This document shows, one piece after another, positions 37,101 through 49,300 of a DNA stretch of 64,000 nt. A program made the position numbers and the translations under genes. The stretch covers positions 124,001-188,000 of the forward strand of contig JAMYHX010000026.1 in the NCBI GenBank assembly GCA_025529335.1, written 5' to 3'. Below the pieces are notes generated by a model. The model was not told the DNA's origin, searched no databases, and saw nothing but the letters and a program-made list of their open reading frames with translations. The stretch comes from Rhizopus sp. PT2906. Taxonomy: Eukaryota > Mucoromycota > Mucoromycetes > Mucorales > Rhizopodaceae. Within the stretch, counting starts at the first letter, position 1, and every line of letters begins with the position of its first letter.

Positions 37101-37729
37101 GTTACTTAAAGGTGAATGTATGGAAAACATCTCTTTAGAAAAGAGAGAGAAAAATAGTAATCAAATGTGCAATGGTGTGTAAGGCAGCTAAAAAAGATGA
37201 TAGAGATGGAAAACAAAGGTTTCACTAAGGGATTGAAAACGTCAAAGTTAGATCAAGCACTAGTAAATAGAGTGTTGATTTTATCTCTTAAAGAATATAT
37301 CAACAGAGAAGATATTAATGCATATCAGTCTTAACGTACGTGTGACAGAGTTGAAACAGTTTGTCAGCAATCCAACCTAATATGCAACAGAAAGAATTCT
37401 CGTATCACCTTCAGCTTGCTTCAATTCATAGTGATTGCTTTTCTCTTTAGAACTATAATATCTGAAACAGAGACCATAAAGAAAAACATTAAAGCTTGCA
37501 TTAAATATTGACAATTCAAATATGCGTCTGATATTCTTTGTCATTTGTCAAGATTAAGGTATACCAGAAAATATTCAAATACCGACAGTAGCTGAGGCTT
37601 TTGACACCATCTTAAGGAACAATTACCTAAATTATCATTGGTAGTTCGCTGCTAAAAGAGCAGTAACACACAGATTATAAACAGACTGATTATTCAGCAA
37701 CATTTTTTCGTTTTCTTTTCACAACACAA
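34168..37729. other. 3.5-kb gene-poor region with a GC-rich island
   Basis: No gene recognised; frames of 60-85 codons look random. Two features stand out: a pyrimidine tract at about 34380-34635 (purine on the zinc-finger coding strand), and a GC-richer island at 36215-36420 with a TATAAA box. It could hold distal promoter sequence, a non-coding RNA or an old solo LTR; none is demonstrated. Confidence 0.5.
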
Positions 37730-39643
37730 ATGTATCCACCCAAGCTATCTACAGAAACACTTGATGAAGTATTGCTGTCAGCAATCGATTGGGCTTTAGC
37801 TCATGGCCTCGTTATACGACCTTCTTTGGAGAAGACAGTGCATAAAAATAATGCGGCCGTCATACACGCCCCCTTCACCCTATATCCTACCCCTTTCCCT
37901 CGTAAAGAGTTTGAAAAGGCAAAGGCTTTACAGCAGCCTTGGAACACATTGATTCATAAATTGAGTCAAGACGATAACTTGATACATGATACAATGACCA
38001 AGTATGTATCATGTTTATAGTTTATCGTTTTTGTTAACTTTTTCAATCGATAGTCTTGCCGATCTCGATGATTTTACTCATCATCTTTATGATATTTACA
38101 AGACTGTAAAGTCAGAAGGGATTGCACAGGTAAGTCTATGAGTATTATTTATATGGATCAATTAACACCTATAGAACAATAGCCTGCTAGTCTTGGAATT
38201 CATCGCAATGATTATTTATTACATGCCGACCCAGGTGCTGATGCATCAACAGCACGAATTCAACAAGTTGAGTTTAACACCATCTCATCTAGCTTTATGA
38301 GCCTTAGTACCAGAACAAGTCAACTTCATCGGTAAGGAGAGCCCTAGTTTAGAGATAAAAAGAGATAGTTTTTTAACCTGCATCTAAAGTTTCCTATTAT
38401 CCACTGTAAAGGCATATGCAGGAAATACAATTAAAATGGACCAATTACCTGAAAATAATGCTGTTGAATATATTGCCGATGGGCTGGCCAGTGCATGGAA
38501 GCATTATGGAAACCCCAGGTACAGTTAACAAGCAGTCTATACACATATCGTGCTTAAAAATATATAAATAGCGCGCGTATTGTGATGGTTGTGCAACCAG
38601 GAGAACGAAATGCATTTGATCAACGATGGATTGAATATATATTACAAGAAAAGTAGGCTTCAAAAAGAATATAGCAATTATATATAATCTTACATTTGCA
38701 TCATAGACATGGCATTTCCCTAATGCGTCTAACCCTTGAGGACATATATTCCAGAGCAACGCTTTCTCCTAAAAATAAGGGACTGATTATGTAATTGATA
38801 AACTTTGGTTCTTTACTCCCATCACACTAACTCAAACATCCTTCCCCCTTAGTGATGACTATGAAGTAGCTGTAACTTATTTCCGTGCTGGCTATGGTCC
38901 TGAAGATTACCCCACACAAAAGGTAAATTTGAAATTTAAGCTGCTAGTGACACAAATGCTAACATTCACGCTAAAATGACAGCAATGGGATGCTAGGCTG
39001 TTGATAGAAAGATCATTATCTATCAAGTGTCCAACCATAGCATATCAACTGGTTGGTTCTAAAAAGATACAACAGATATTGTCTACCCCTGGTTGTCTAG
39101 AACGATATGTTACAAAAGAGACGGCAGACGACATGCGTACATCTTTTGCAGGATTATATCCTTTGGATGAAAGCCCTGAAGGTATTGCTGCTTATGAGAT
39201 GGCATTAAAGAGATATGATGATCTTGTGATGAAGCCTCAAAGAGAAGGAGGCGGTAATAACATTTATGGTCAAGATATTCTCCAAGCCTTAAAAAAGTTG
39301 ACCCCAAAGGAAAGGAGTGCGTACATCTTGATGGATTTGATCCGCAGCCCACCTCTTGATAACTTGATGATACGTGCAGGAGAGGTGATTGATGGTGAAG
39401 TTGTCAGTGAGCTGGGTATCTATGGTATTTATTTACAGTAAGTTTCAAAGTCAACTTAAAGTACAGCTTAACTTATTTCCTCATAGTGATGGTCAACAAG
39501 AAATTGTCAATCATCCCGGTGGTCACTTATTACGTACCAAAGCCATCACGACAAGAGAAGGTGGTGTAGCAGCTGGTTTTGCTGTCATTGATAGTCCGCT
39601 GTTAGTCGAAGAAGATGACAAGCCTGAATTAGAAACATTATAA
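37730..39643 (+). CDS. GSH2: Glutathione synthetase
   Basis: ATP-grasp enzyme of the eukaryotic GSS family that joins glycine to gamma-glutamylcysteine, the second step of glutathione synthesis. Exon 1 has the family's VIHAPFTLYPTPFPR. Later exons give QVEFNTISSSFMSLSTR (substrate and ATP binding), HGISLMRLTLEDIYSRA, VAVTYFRAGYGPEDYP, WDARLLIERSLSIKCPTIAY, QLVGSKKIQQ, then MIRAGEVIDGEVVSELGIYG. Last comes HPGGHLLRTKAITTREGGVA, the glycine-rich A-loop, before a stop at 39643. About eight exons; the largest runs from about 38983 to 39438. About 480 residues, as in the family. Complete by all landmarks. Confidence 0.94.
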
Positions 39644-39904
39644 TAGATATTTTTTTGCCCCCTCCGTTTTTTTAATAGCCCAAAAAAAAAAAGGAATCGC
39701 GCGTGTATGTGTGTTCAGGGATTTTTTATTATTGTTGATGATCGATTTAAAGTGTTTAAGAGAGAAGAGGGAGACGTTTTCAGAGAGTTACAAGTAAACT
39801 AATTTTGTACTACACCAATGGGCTGAGTCACGCGTAAAGTAAGCAAAGGGAAACAAGACAGTTTTCTTTTTTCTCTTGTTTCTTTCTTGTAAAATAATAA
39901 CGTA

Positions 39905-40627
39905 ATGGTAACTACACGCACACAAAATTTTTTCTTTTATTCCTTGTTAATTCGTGTGATTTAGGCTGACCAACTCACCCAAGAACAAATTGCTGAATTC
40001 CGTGAAGCTTTCAAGTAAGTTTCATCTTGAAACGAAAACAGTAAAATAACTTTATAAATGTAAGCCTCTTTGACAAAGACCAAGATGGTTCTATATCTAC
40101 AAAAGAGCTTGGCACCATCATGCGTTCCTTAAACCTGAATCCTACCGAAGCTGAGCTTCAAGATATGGTAAAAAATATATGGCCATGTTCTAAGTAGTTT
40201 TACTTACATTTGGTTCAAAAAGATTAATGAAGTTGACAGTGATGGTAACGGTCTTGTTGATTTCTCTGAATTCTTGACCATGATGGGAAGGTATAATCAT
40301 CAAAATAAGGGAAGAGAGAGTGTGTGAGTATTGATTCTTGTTTAGAAAAATGAAGGACGCTGACTCTCAAGAGGAAATTGAAGAAGCCTTCAAGGTGTTT
40401 GATAAGGATGGTAATGGATACATCTCTGCTGCCGAGTTACGTCACGTCATGACTTCTCTTGGCGAAAAAATGACTGAAGAAGAAGTTGATGAAATGATTC
40501 GTGAAGCTGATGTAGATGGTGATGGTCAAATTAACTATCAAGAATTTGTCAAGATGATGGTAACAGTAACAAACTAACTTTGTCTATTTTTGCTAACGTG
40601 TTATTTTTATAATAGATGTCTAAATAA
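39905..40627 (+). CDS. CMD1: Calmodulin
   Basis: Four-EF-hand calcium sensor. The first coding exon is the ATG alone (39905-39907), with the intron 39908-39964 starting immediately after it. Exon 2 reads ADQLTQEQIAEFREAF; exon 3 NLFDKDQDGSISTKELGTIM; exon 4 INEVDSDGNGLVDFSEFLTM; exon 5 KMKDADSQEEIEEAFKVFDK, DGNGYISAAELRHVM, ADVDGDGQINYQEF. All four loops keep acidic ligands at positions 1, 3, 5 and 12. Reading through would end VKMMVTVTN at 40577. An intron 40560-40615 with a TGCTAAC branch motif instead gives the canonical VKMMMSK ending from a 12-nt last exon (40616-40627), which is preferred. 149 residues. Confidence 0.95.
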
Positions 40628-40819
40628 GTTTATCTCTTTATTAAATAAAGGCCATCTTACACCCTCTTTTTTTTTTTTTGGTTATGTTAGATAATGATAT
40701 TGACTAGGTTATTCCCGGGCTCAAATAGAAATCTCTCTTTTTTATTTGGGAAACACTTTATGCATGACATAAATTCATATATTGACTTGCAGTAAAGCGT
40801 AATCTCGAGAGTAAATTAG

Positions 40820-41615
40820 TTAGGCAGTAATATTATATGTCTTGAGATATTCTACGCGATATTTGTTATCGTCAGCAAGTGGACCTATCAAAGGATATTC
40901 AATATCAATAACACAACGTAAAATAGTTCCCCACTTACGGTTAATGGGTGTCCAAACAGGGTCATCTTTAAATAATCTCAATGCTTGAATAAAATCATTT
41001 TCGTCGGTAGTAAAACGGTGATAGATACCAGGTGGCTAATGTTTGTATTAGTCATCCCGCATGCTACCCTATCACACAACTTACCAAAATAATCATGTCG
41101 CCCTTTTCCATGGCAATTCTGATCCAAACATCCTCTTCGTCACGAACATCAAAATAACCTGAGCCATCCAAGATGTATCGGATTTCTTCGTCTTCATGAA
41201 GATGTCTTGTAATAAAAGGGGTTGGTTTATAATTTATATATCATCATACCCTCACTACTTACTCGCTAAAGAATTGTTTGAGCTTTTCTTCATAAAGAGA
41301 ACCAAAAGCAGAAGGAGAAACCTCGATCTGAACAGGTTGATTAGTTTAAGTATAAGGATTTTTATATATATAACTTACAGTATCTCTGTGCTTATAATGT
41401 CTTCTCTTTGCAATTTCGTCTAATCTATCAAGTGAATCAGGTCCGTCAATTCTCCAATACAAGACACCAATCTTTGCAAGGTCGTCTTGTGTCTTTTTTA
41501 TGCCAGTGTCATGAGGAGCTCTTTGGTCAGCGTTACTCTTGTCGTCATAAACATAGGCTCTCATGGTTAATGCAAGTGGAATCAAGTTTAAAAGAATAAA
41601 TAGATACAATTTCAT
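40820..41615 (-). CDS. ADI1: Acireductone dioxygenase (Adi1/ARD)
   Basis: Cupin metalloenzyme of the methionine salvage pathway that oxidises acireductone. Exons join to: MRAYVYDDKSNADQRAPHD, IGVLYWRIDGPDSLDRLDEI, AKRRHYKHRDT, VQIEVSPSAFGSLYEEKL, then the metal-binding HLHEDEEIRYILDGSGYFDV. This is followed by WIRIAMEKGDMIILPPGIYH and RFTTDENDFIQALRLFKD. Metal ligands are His-x-His, Glu and the late His. Four exons. The frame extends 17 codons upstream of the canonical Met (41564) to an ATG at 41615. The added MKLYLFILLNLIPLALT looks like a signal peptide, so the true start is open; family members normally begin at MRAY. Confidence 0.92.
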
Positions 41616-41739
41616 CTTTTTTTATACAATTTAAAAGCGTTCTTATTGGTTGGTTTTTCTCTTTTTTTTTTTTCCTTTGAAATCAGACACCCTTTTTATA
41701 CATATAATTTGTTTATTTATGATGATATCATTGCAAGAC

Positions 41740-44700
41740 TTAAATGTCTCCTAAATCCAGTTCGTCGTATTTTGGTCCGTTCCAATCACTATGACCTGAT
41801 TGTTCTTTACGGCTTTGTAAATGCAGCAGTGTTGCACGGAAGTGACGGCGAACGTAGTCAGATACAGAGCCTTGATGATGGTCCACTAATGAAGAGGAGT
41901 TGGATGTAGGAGGATGTTGATCTGGGTTATCCATGTTGCTAAGGTTGGTATTGATCAAGTCAATGAGTCCATTAAGATATTTTACAGTCACTGCTTCATT
42001 TCCTTTTTCAAAATAGTAAATATATCTGTTTAGTATTTCAACAAACAGTTCCACATTTGTCACGGGGTCCATGCAACTATCAGCAATCTTGAGTGCCTTT
42101 TGAAGACATTCTAATGCGCGTTTTCCGTCTCTGAAGAGTTCCTTTTCATTTTCAGTACCATCTACAGAACGATCTGTAGCCCACCAAAGATGAGAAGATA
42201 AATAGACACCTCGGCATTGATCGGGTTTCTTTAACAACTTGGAGCTGTGAAGGGCTGCTTTTGTGATCAAGGTATCATAGTTGTCTAGAGAGAAAACGCG
42301 TGTTTGCTGAAGTGCACCAATAATACAGGTAATTGCCTGGAATTGAGCGCGTGATTCCGAAATGCTTTCTTCGTAGATTGTGAATGCTTCCACAAAGTAT
42401 TCATATGCAATCTCTTCGAAACCGCATTCATCCGCACTCTGTCCAGCCAATAAGAACAGATGAAGACAGGTTTCTGCACATTCGCATTTATGGTACAAGG
42501 CTGAAATAACTTGATGAATAAATCGGAACAATGCGGAAGTCTTCTTCTCCCAGATCTCGTCTTGTACTTCTTGCACTCGATATCTTCTAGCAAGTTTTAC
42601 CGCAGATATAACCAAAGATGGGAAGGTATAGCGAATCCTATCACCACCATCACCAAACTGCTTTCGTGCTGCAGATAATAACTAAAAATAAAAAGAGGTT
42701 AGACTTTGGTGGCACAAGTGTAAAACATTTGTTACCAAGAATTGCGTATCTTCGTCGTCAGATCTGAACATATGAATCATTCTTGCCAGCAAGCCTTGTT
42801 TTTCAATATAATCTTCTTGATCAAAGCTCAGGTCATGCTGCTTTTGACGGCTACCATATGCAGGCTGAAGTGTAGCAGCAGAAACAGGAACATCCTTTTG
42901 ATCGCGTAAGAGGACATCACAGAGATCGAGAATACCATGGACATCTTCAGGTATGTCAATAATCGTCGAGTTCTTCAAGACACTCTGTACAATAGCATAG
43001 GCAATCGACTGACGTGTGCTGTAAGGTTGAAGTGCGAGCAAGGGTTGATAACTGGCTAAAGCTAACAGGGTGATGACAGAGCTGTAATGTTGAATAGGAG
43101 CCAGTAATAAGGATAAAAGATTGGATTCAGTGGCCTTGGAGTGAAGGTCAGGTAAATCAGATAATTCAAGCACTTTGTCTTTTGCAAAGGCAAGGATTTG
43201 ATCGACATAGTCCAATTTTTCAGGATAGCAGGATAGAGAAAGATTGATGAGTGAGACCAGCAATGCAGTTAAATCCTGTACAGTCAAATCAGGACGAGCC
43301 TTGACAAGTTCGACGATCTGGCCCCAAAAGACAACAAAGAGTTCAACATCTTCAGGAATACCGCGGATTTTTCGAACATTGGTATCATCATTATCCACAG
43401 CCTGACTTTCTTCTTCTTCTTCTGGTGGACTAACTTTACTATCCTCTTCCTTTTCATCTTCCTTTTGCTCTTGTACTTCATCTGCATTGTCTTCATCATT
43501 TGTTTCAGTCACTTCTTCATCGTCAGCCAAAGTTTCTGATGTTTCTTCATTTTCAACATTTTCCTCTGCTTCTTTCTTTTCTTCGACCGGTTCGTTTTCC
43601 TGAGGCTCTTCCTCTTCTACTGGAAGGCCTTGTAACTTTCGCTTTCTAATGTCAGCAATACGACGAATATTCTCTTCTCTTTGCTTTTTCGTCTCACTAG
43701 GTTCTTCGCCTTCTGCTTCCCGAGCGGCATAGGCAGCCAATCGATCGATGAGTGCAATGATGATTTGCTTTACATTTACTTTTGGATGTAACTGGGCGGT
43801 TGCTGACAAGAAAGGTTGAAGAGTTCGAAGATGAAAGTCATCAGGGAATACTTGAGTAATTATTTCCATGAGATACTCTTGAGCAATAACATCTCGACAG
43901 CTAACGACTTGATCCAAGATACCCGGAAGAATGTCCTATGAAAGAGATAAGTCTACACTGACTGTCTTAGACCTTTTATATACCTTTTACCTTTTGATAC
44001 ATTTTAAGATCAACACCATCCAACTGACTGAGTCTGACCAAGTTGGTACCAACCAAGATACGCAATTCTTTACGCTCAGCTTCACGCTTTTCACGGTCTC
44101 TTGAATGGCCCTGATGCTGCAAACGAACCCAAAGCTTGTTCATTTCTGTAAAGTTGGTCAAGATGAAGTTGATGGACTCGTAAATGTTTCCTTCAGGTCT
44201 ACAATTCAGCAAATGATTAGAGTTAAACATCAAATTATGCAGCCTCTTACCCTGATCCTTCTCCTATGGGCAAGTAATCACGAGTCATACTGCTAAGATA
44301 ATATCTCAAGAATAAACCACGGATAGGATGTTGAACACCTCTTGTCATTTCCATCATATCACGCATGATTTCTCGAACAGGAGCATCAGGCATACTCATA
44401 TAAGCTGCGCCAACAGTGATCATCAAGTACAGGCGAGGTACAATATTTCCAGCGTATTGTACAAGCTCATAAAGGTCGGCCAAATGATGTCTTCCAGAGG
44501 CATGTGCTTCAGTCAAAAAGGCTGTCAAGTGTCGCATAGCATCAAAGATAGACATGTCTATAGTTCAAAAGAAATAAAGGTTATGCTTCTCTCCTTTTAT
44601 TTGCTTTTTATTAAAAAAAAACTTACATAGTTCATAATAGTTTTTAGGTGTTAAAGAAGAGGTTCTTAGTTCACCCAACATAGTTGAGCAATGCTTTAGA

Positions 44701-44884
44701 CCATCCATTAACCTGTTGTTTTCCTATATTTTTATAAAGAGTCATTAGTGCTCAGGGATGACTTTCTTGTTTTTTTACTAACCAAGCATTTCTTCATTTG
44801 ATGAGCTTGAACCTTGCAGACATTTAGTATTTCATCCAAGAGCTTTGCTTGGTCTTCAGCAGGAGCGGTACTATGATAGCTCAT
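41740..44884 (-). CDS. VPS35: Retromer subunit Vps35
   Basis: Alpha-solenoid cargo-recognition subunit of retromer, which returns receptors from endosome to Golgi. The first small exons give MSYHSTAPAEDQAKLLDEIL, VCKVQAHQMKKCLENNRLMD and LKHCSTMLGELR. Next, YELVQYAGNIVPRLYLMITV contains the PRLYL motif of the Vps26/Rab7-binding end, followed by HPIRGLFLRYYLSSM. Central exon: RDVIAQEYLMEIITQVFPDD. C-terminal exon: ETCLHLFLLAGQSADECGFE, YEYFVEAFTIYEESI and LQKALKIADSCMDP. About eight exons and roughly 920 residues. A Glu/Asp-rich insertion of about 100 residues (about 43360-43680) lies within the solenoid, as in several fungal Vps35. Start chosen at the ATG preceding the first conserved block. 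Confidence 0.94.
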
Positions 44885-45208
44885 TGCTACTGTTTATAAA
44901 TAGAATAAAAAGAGAATACAACCTATTCGGGTAACAATAAGCCAAGACTGAGGGAAAAGCAACAAGAGAACGAGGCGATTTGAAACTCCTACTCAATCTG
45001 GTCTATACGTCATGACCATTTGCTTGGTGAGAGGCCAATGTTAGGCGCACTATATTACTTTTTAACTGAAGCTACAAATGCAGTGCACACACACTACAAG
45101 AAAGCATCAAACATACACTCCAGCTTATTGGACTTAGTCTTGGCAAATACAATGAAACAAGCTGTAAGTTCTTTTGCTTCCTTTATAAAAGAAAACTATA
45201 AAATTAAA
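44885..45208. other. Short intergenic region with an unassigned coding-like stretch
   Basis: The frame from 45020 reads MLGERPMLGALYYFLTEATN and SSLLDLVLANTMKQA, followed by a GTAAGT donor-like site. It then runs into the inverted-repeat element at 45209. I do not recognise it; it may be a first-exon remnant or chance. Confidence 0.3.
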
Positions 45209-45473
45209 GGGGAATGCTACGCGCGCGCTCTGCTTTTACTAGATACACCCCAGTTTTGCGTGCCACGCTCCGTTTTTGCTAGAGACATACCATTTTTGTA
45301 TATGATCTTAGTTTGCTTAGTGAAGTCTCTCGACAGTAAATACAAGTATTTCATAAATATTGAGTTCCAAAAAGAGAAGGGTGGAAGATGTGCTATTGAA
45401 GCGAAAAAATTGGCGTCGTACAAGAAAACTGGAGTGTCTATAGTAAAAACGGAGCGCGTGCGTAGCATTTCCC
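45209..45473. mobile_element. 265-bp MITE-like element with 48-bp inverted repeats
   Basis: The left arm (from 45210) begins GGGAATGCTACGCGCGCGCT; the right arm (to 45473) ends GCGTAGCATTTCCC. By eye, the two 48-nt arms agree at about 41 positions when one is reverse-complemented, and enclose about 160 bp. No transposase is encoded, so this is a non-autonomous hairpin element. A target duplication was not clear. The 162- and 108-codon frames that cross it on either strand are artefacts of the palindrome. Confidence 0.75.
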
Positions 45474-46377
45474 ATATTGAATTAAAATGTAAAAGAGATA
45501 AAAGGTAATCCAGATTCATCAAGCCATTGAAGGAAACGTCCATCCAGGGATGTGGTTTCCTGGGCAGCCGTATTGAAGTTGGTCCGTCTCCTAAGGGGAT
45601 GGAACAAATGATTGGCTAGTAGAACCGCCAAGAGTCAATGTACCTTGTAGGAACTCGAAAGCTCGTTGAAATCTTGTGCGAGCAACACAAACGAATTAAA
45701 GAAAAAAAGATACAAACCATTCATCTAGGATAATTATACACAAAACCTTGTATTAAAGGTTATTAGCGTAATGTTACTCTGTCTGCACTCTTACACACAC
45801 AATATAGTTAAACAGGAACGTCACAAACTGTAATAAGTTAAATAGATACCCTTTTAAAGTGAATATAGCGCGAAAATACGACAATTTTCACTGATGAAAC
45901 TTTTATCTCTACAAAATATAGTGTCATCCTTCTCTATATTTATTGTCCCAATCGTAGAATTGAAATAGAAACCATAAAGCGACTAGATGCATCAAATAAG
46001 CCAAAAACTCTGGCCTGTGACTATGTGTACACCAAGAAAAACTAATATAGCAGCGTACTACTGCAGTGGCACCATTATAGTAGTTTGTTTGATTTTAGTC
46101 ATAAAGAGCTTTGGAATATTGTCTATTGTAGAGTAATTCTATTTCTGTTGTTGATAACATAGTCCATAACAACCTTAGCATTGAAACAGATGGATATATG
46201 TTCGTCATATGAATCTTTCCTTGTTTAAGGTATTTTCATAAGAGAATAAATGTTTCACAACACAACAAACATTTGTCCAACTGCAACAAACAAGTTGACC
46301 GAGCGTTGAACATGATTAATAGAGAATGTTAAAGGCTTCTTGTTTGGTTCTTCTCTTTATCTAACTTTTAGGCACTA
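45474..46377. other. Intergenic region with a coding remnant
   Basis: On the minus strand from about 45697 down to 45482, one frame reads FVLLAQDFNELSSSYK, then a TGA, then LLAVLLANHLFHPLRR and ETTSLDGRFLQWLDESGL. It looks like a decayed exon of unknown family, bordered by the inverted-repeat element. From 45720 to 46377 nothing is recognised. Confidence 0.4.
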
Positions 46378-49300
46378 ATGACCAAAGAGGTAAAAATTCA
46401 TTATTGAATGCATATTCTTACAGAGTTTACTCTACGATAGTCAGACGACATAGTTCCTTCATTCTATGTCTCTACATTGTCCAACAGCTCTTATTTCAAC
46501 TGCGAAAAAAATTATCACTTGCTTTCAGACGAAAGAAAAGTAAAAATATCTGAAGAACAGCCAGCAAATCCATCAGAAGGGCAAACAAGCAATTATTCAA
46601 CTATAGGAAACTCTCAAGGGGACTCATCAAAAAGTTTAGCCAAAAAAAAAGGCGACAAATTTGAGAACAAGATATATGAATCACTTGAAAAAAAAAATAT
46701 ATTAGCAGAAACATATGATGACTTCAGAGTAGCCCTAAAAAAAGCTAAGTCTGGTGAATACCTGTACAACCAAACGTTTACTGTGGACAACACATTCTAT
46801 ACCAACGTTATTAAGAATGTATATAGAATAGAAAACTTTAAACCAGACTTTGTGTATTTCATTAGTCAAAAGAAAATCCGTATTATCGAAGTAAAATCAT
46901 CCAAAAAATCAGAAAAAACACATAAAATTCAGGTCGCTTCTTATTGGTTCCTGATTCAACATCTGATCAAGGGCATGGACATAAATTTAGACAAAGAAGT
47001 GGGAATATGGTTACCAAGTGATGAGGAAAACCCAAAACTATTCTTCATTGATGATATAATCAAAGAAGTTGAAGAGCTTTATGAAACTACGCTACTTGAC
47101 ATTGTCAAAAGTGGACAATATAAGTGGTATCTACAAAAGAAATGCCGCACCTGCGATTATTATAAAAGATGCAAAGAAGATGCAAAAGGAACCGCGATGG
47201 GACTACCTTATAATAGCAAGGAAAGATACGATCATTATAAGTACATGCTCAAAGGTGAAGATATTGAAGATCTTGCTGTCTTGATGCAAAGAATGAATGT
47301 CAATGAACAATATACTCCTCAACAAAAAATAAGGCTTCAAGGGTATGTTAATTGCTGCGAGCCGATCTTTTTTGGATTCCTTACCACCCTTGTTTCCGAA
47401 AGACCTAAATATGACATTTACGTCTCGTTTCTAAAGGATGACTTCACCTATAATCCTTACGCTTTTGCCTTCCATATATCTTCAGACATCAATCTTTCAG
47501 AAGAACTCACATATTGCCTCAACAAAAGTTACTATCAAAAAGACAAAACACAACGGGAAGATGCTTTTTGTGAGATTACGAAAAGATTTATCAAGGCTCT
47601 TTATTCAATACTTGATTACATGAATGACGAAGAAGAAAGCTGTTTGTTTTATGTTTACGACAATAACGAAATGTATAATATCAAAAACTTTCTCTCTGAT
47701 TTGGTTTCTTCTCAAGGAAAAGATTTGAAATCATTAGAAAGCGAAGAAAAAGAAGATGTAGTCAAGAAAGCTACCAAATGTTTGGTGGCTCTTTTTCAAG
47801 ATGGTACCCTCCTAGATGTTCCCACCTTAGAAGAACTTCCATGCTTGGACAAAATTGAAAAGAACGCTATGACTGAGCGGTTTGTTGTCATTGAACAACT
47901 GCTTGAACAGAATGTTGCCCTTCCAGCTCAAGTTTATTACGAAGTATCCGATGCTGTAAAGTGGATGGTGGACCGCAAAGCAGTCGTCTACAACTTTAAA
48001 AAAGAATGGGAAAAATTTTCGAGAAATAAAACAGGTGATGACCAATTCGCTAAGAAGACTAAGAAGAAGCAAATTGAACTATTGGAGCAACTTGATAAAG
48101 TTATGGAAAAGTATTGGGAGCTGTCAAAAACAATAACATTAGCAACGACAGAAATGTTCCCTCTATCATGTCCCAAGTTCAAATGGCCACGCACTTTTGA
48201 TTGTAACACTTTTGGTTACAATAATCAAATACTTGCCAGAATCTTATATTTTACGGAGTATATACGCTTATTCAAACAAAGGCAGTGTCAAGGAGCTCCT
48301 ATTGCTGATTTAGACATAATATGTGGCTATAAGGCGTCAAGCAAATTGTCAAGTTTGACTCTTGTGTTAAAAGAGAACAAAGGTGATAGCCATACGTTTG
48401 TTGTCGATATCACAGGGAATGGAGGTTATATAGAGCACAGGCTAAAATCTCTTGGATATGATAAAACAAATGGTTACAAACGCATTCTTGTTCCAGACAC
48501 ATACGATGTAAGTACGTGTTATTCTCTAAAAGAGGTATTACTAACGGTCAATCTGCATCAGGACATTGTTAAAATGTTCAAATATACGCACGACTTAGGA
48601 AATTATGAAAAAGAATGGATCACGGTGTTAAATCTGGACAAAGATAACCGTACGGTAAATCTTAGGGCTGACCTCGGATCTAAAACACCTGATCAGAGAT
48701 TCCGTTTGTATAAGATATACGAAGACAAAAATGAAAACCATCCATTCAAAAACATGTTTGAAGCACTAGACGAAGCAACTAAGAAGAGTATTGTCGTAAG
48801 TTTGAACTGTTGTACATTGAGTTTGATATACTAATCATATCATATTTAGGATTTGTTACAAGATCCTAATGAATGGTCAATGAAGGATACATTTGGTGAT
48901 ATCGATTTTAATTCACCAGAAACAAAGAAATCGTTGAACAAATTCAGCTTATTATGCTCTCAGCAGGAGGCTGTTGAAAGCATCATGAAAAGACGTCTAC
49001 AACTCATTTGGGGTTCAGTAAGTTTAACCTATGTTTATGAGTAAAAACAAAGAAAACTAACTTGGAGAATTTAAGAGCGAAGTCAAAAGACAATTTTTAG
49101 CTCAATTTATCCATTGGTATGCCTCAATATTTGTCGAACACAATCAATCAAAACGTCTGGTGATTGGTGTCGCTGCTAACAGTGACGAGTCCGTACGAAA
49201 GCTTTTACGAGAAGTAGAGGAAATAGAGAAGCAGGAGCGGAAGAAGAAACAGGAGCAGGAGCAGGAGCAGAGTGAGTCCAATAGGATGCTTTCCATCATT

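Noticed and set aside
45020..45508. 162-codon frame as a gene
   Set aside because: More than half of it is the 45209-45473 inverted-repeat element; only the first 60 codons look protein-like.
47143..47172. CRTCDYYKRC as a C2H2-type zinc finger
   Set aside because: Its place directly after the PD...ExK and QxxxY blocks fits the Fe-S cluster ligands of RecB/Cas4-type nucleases better.
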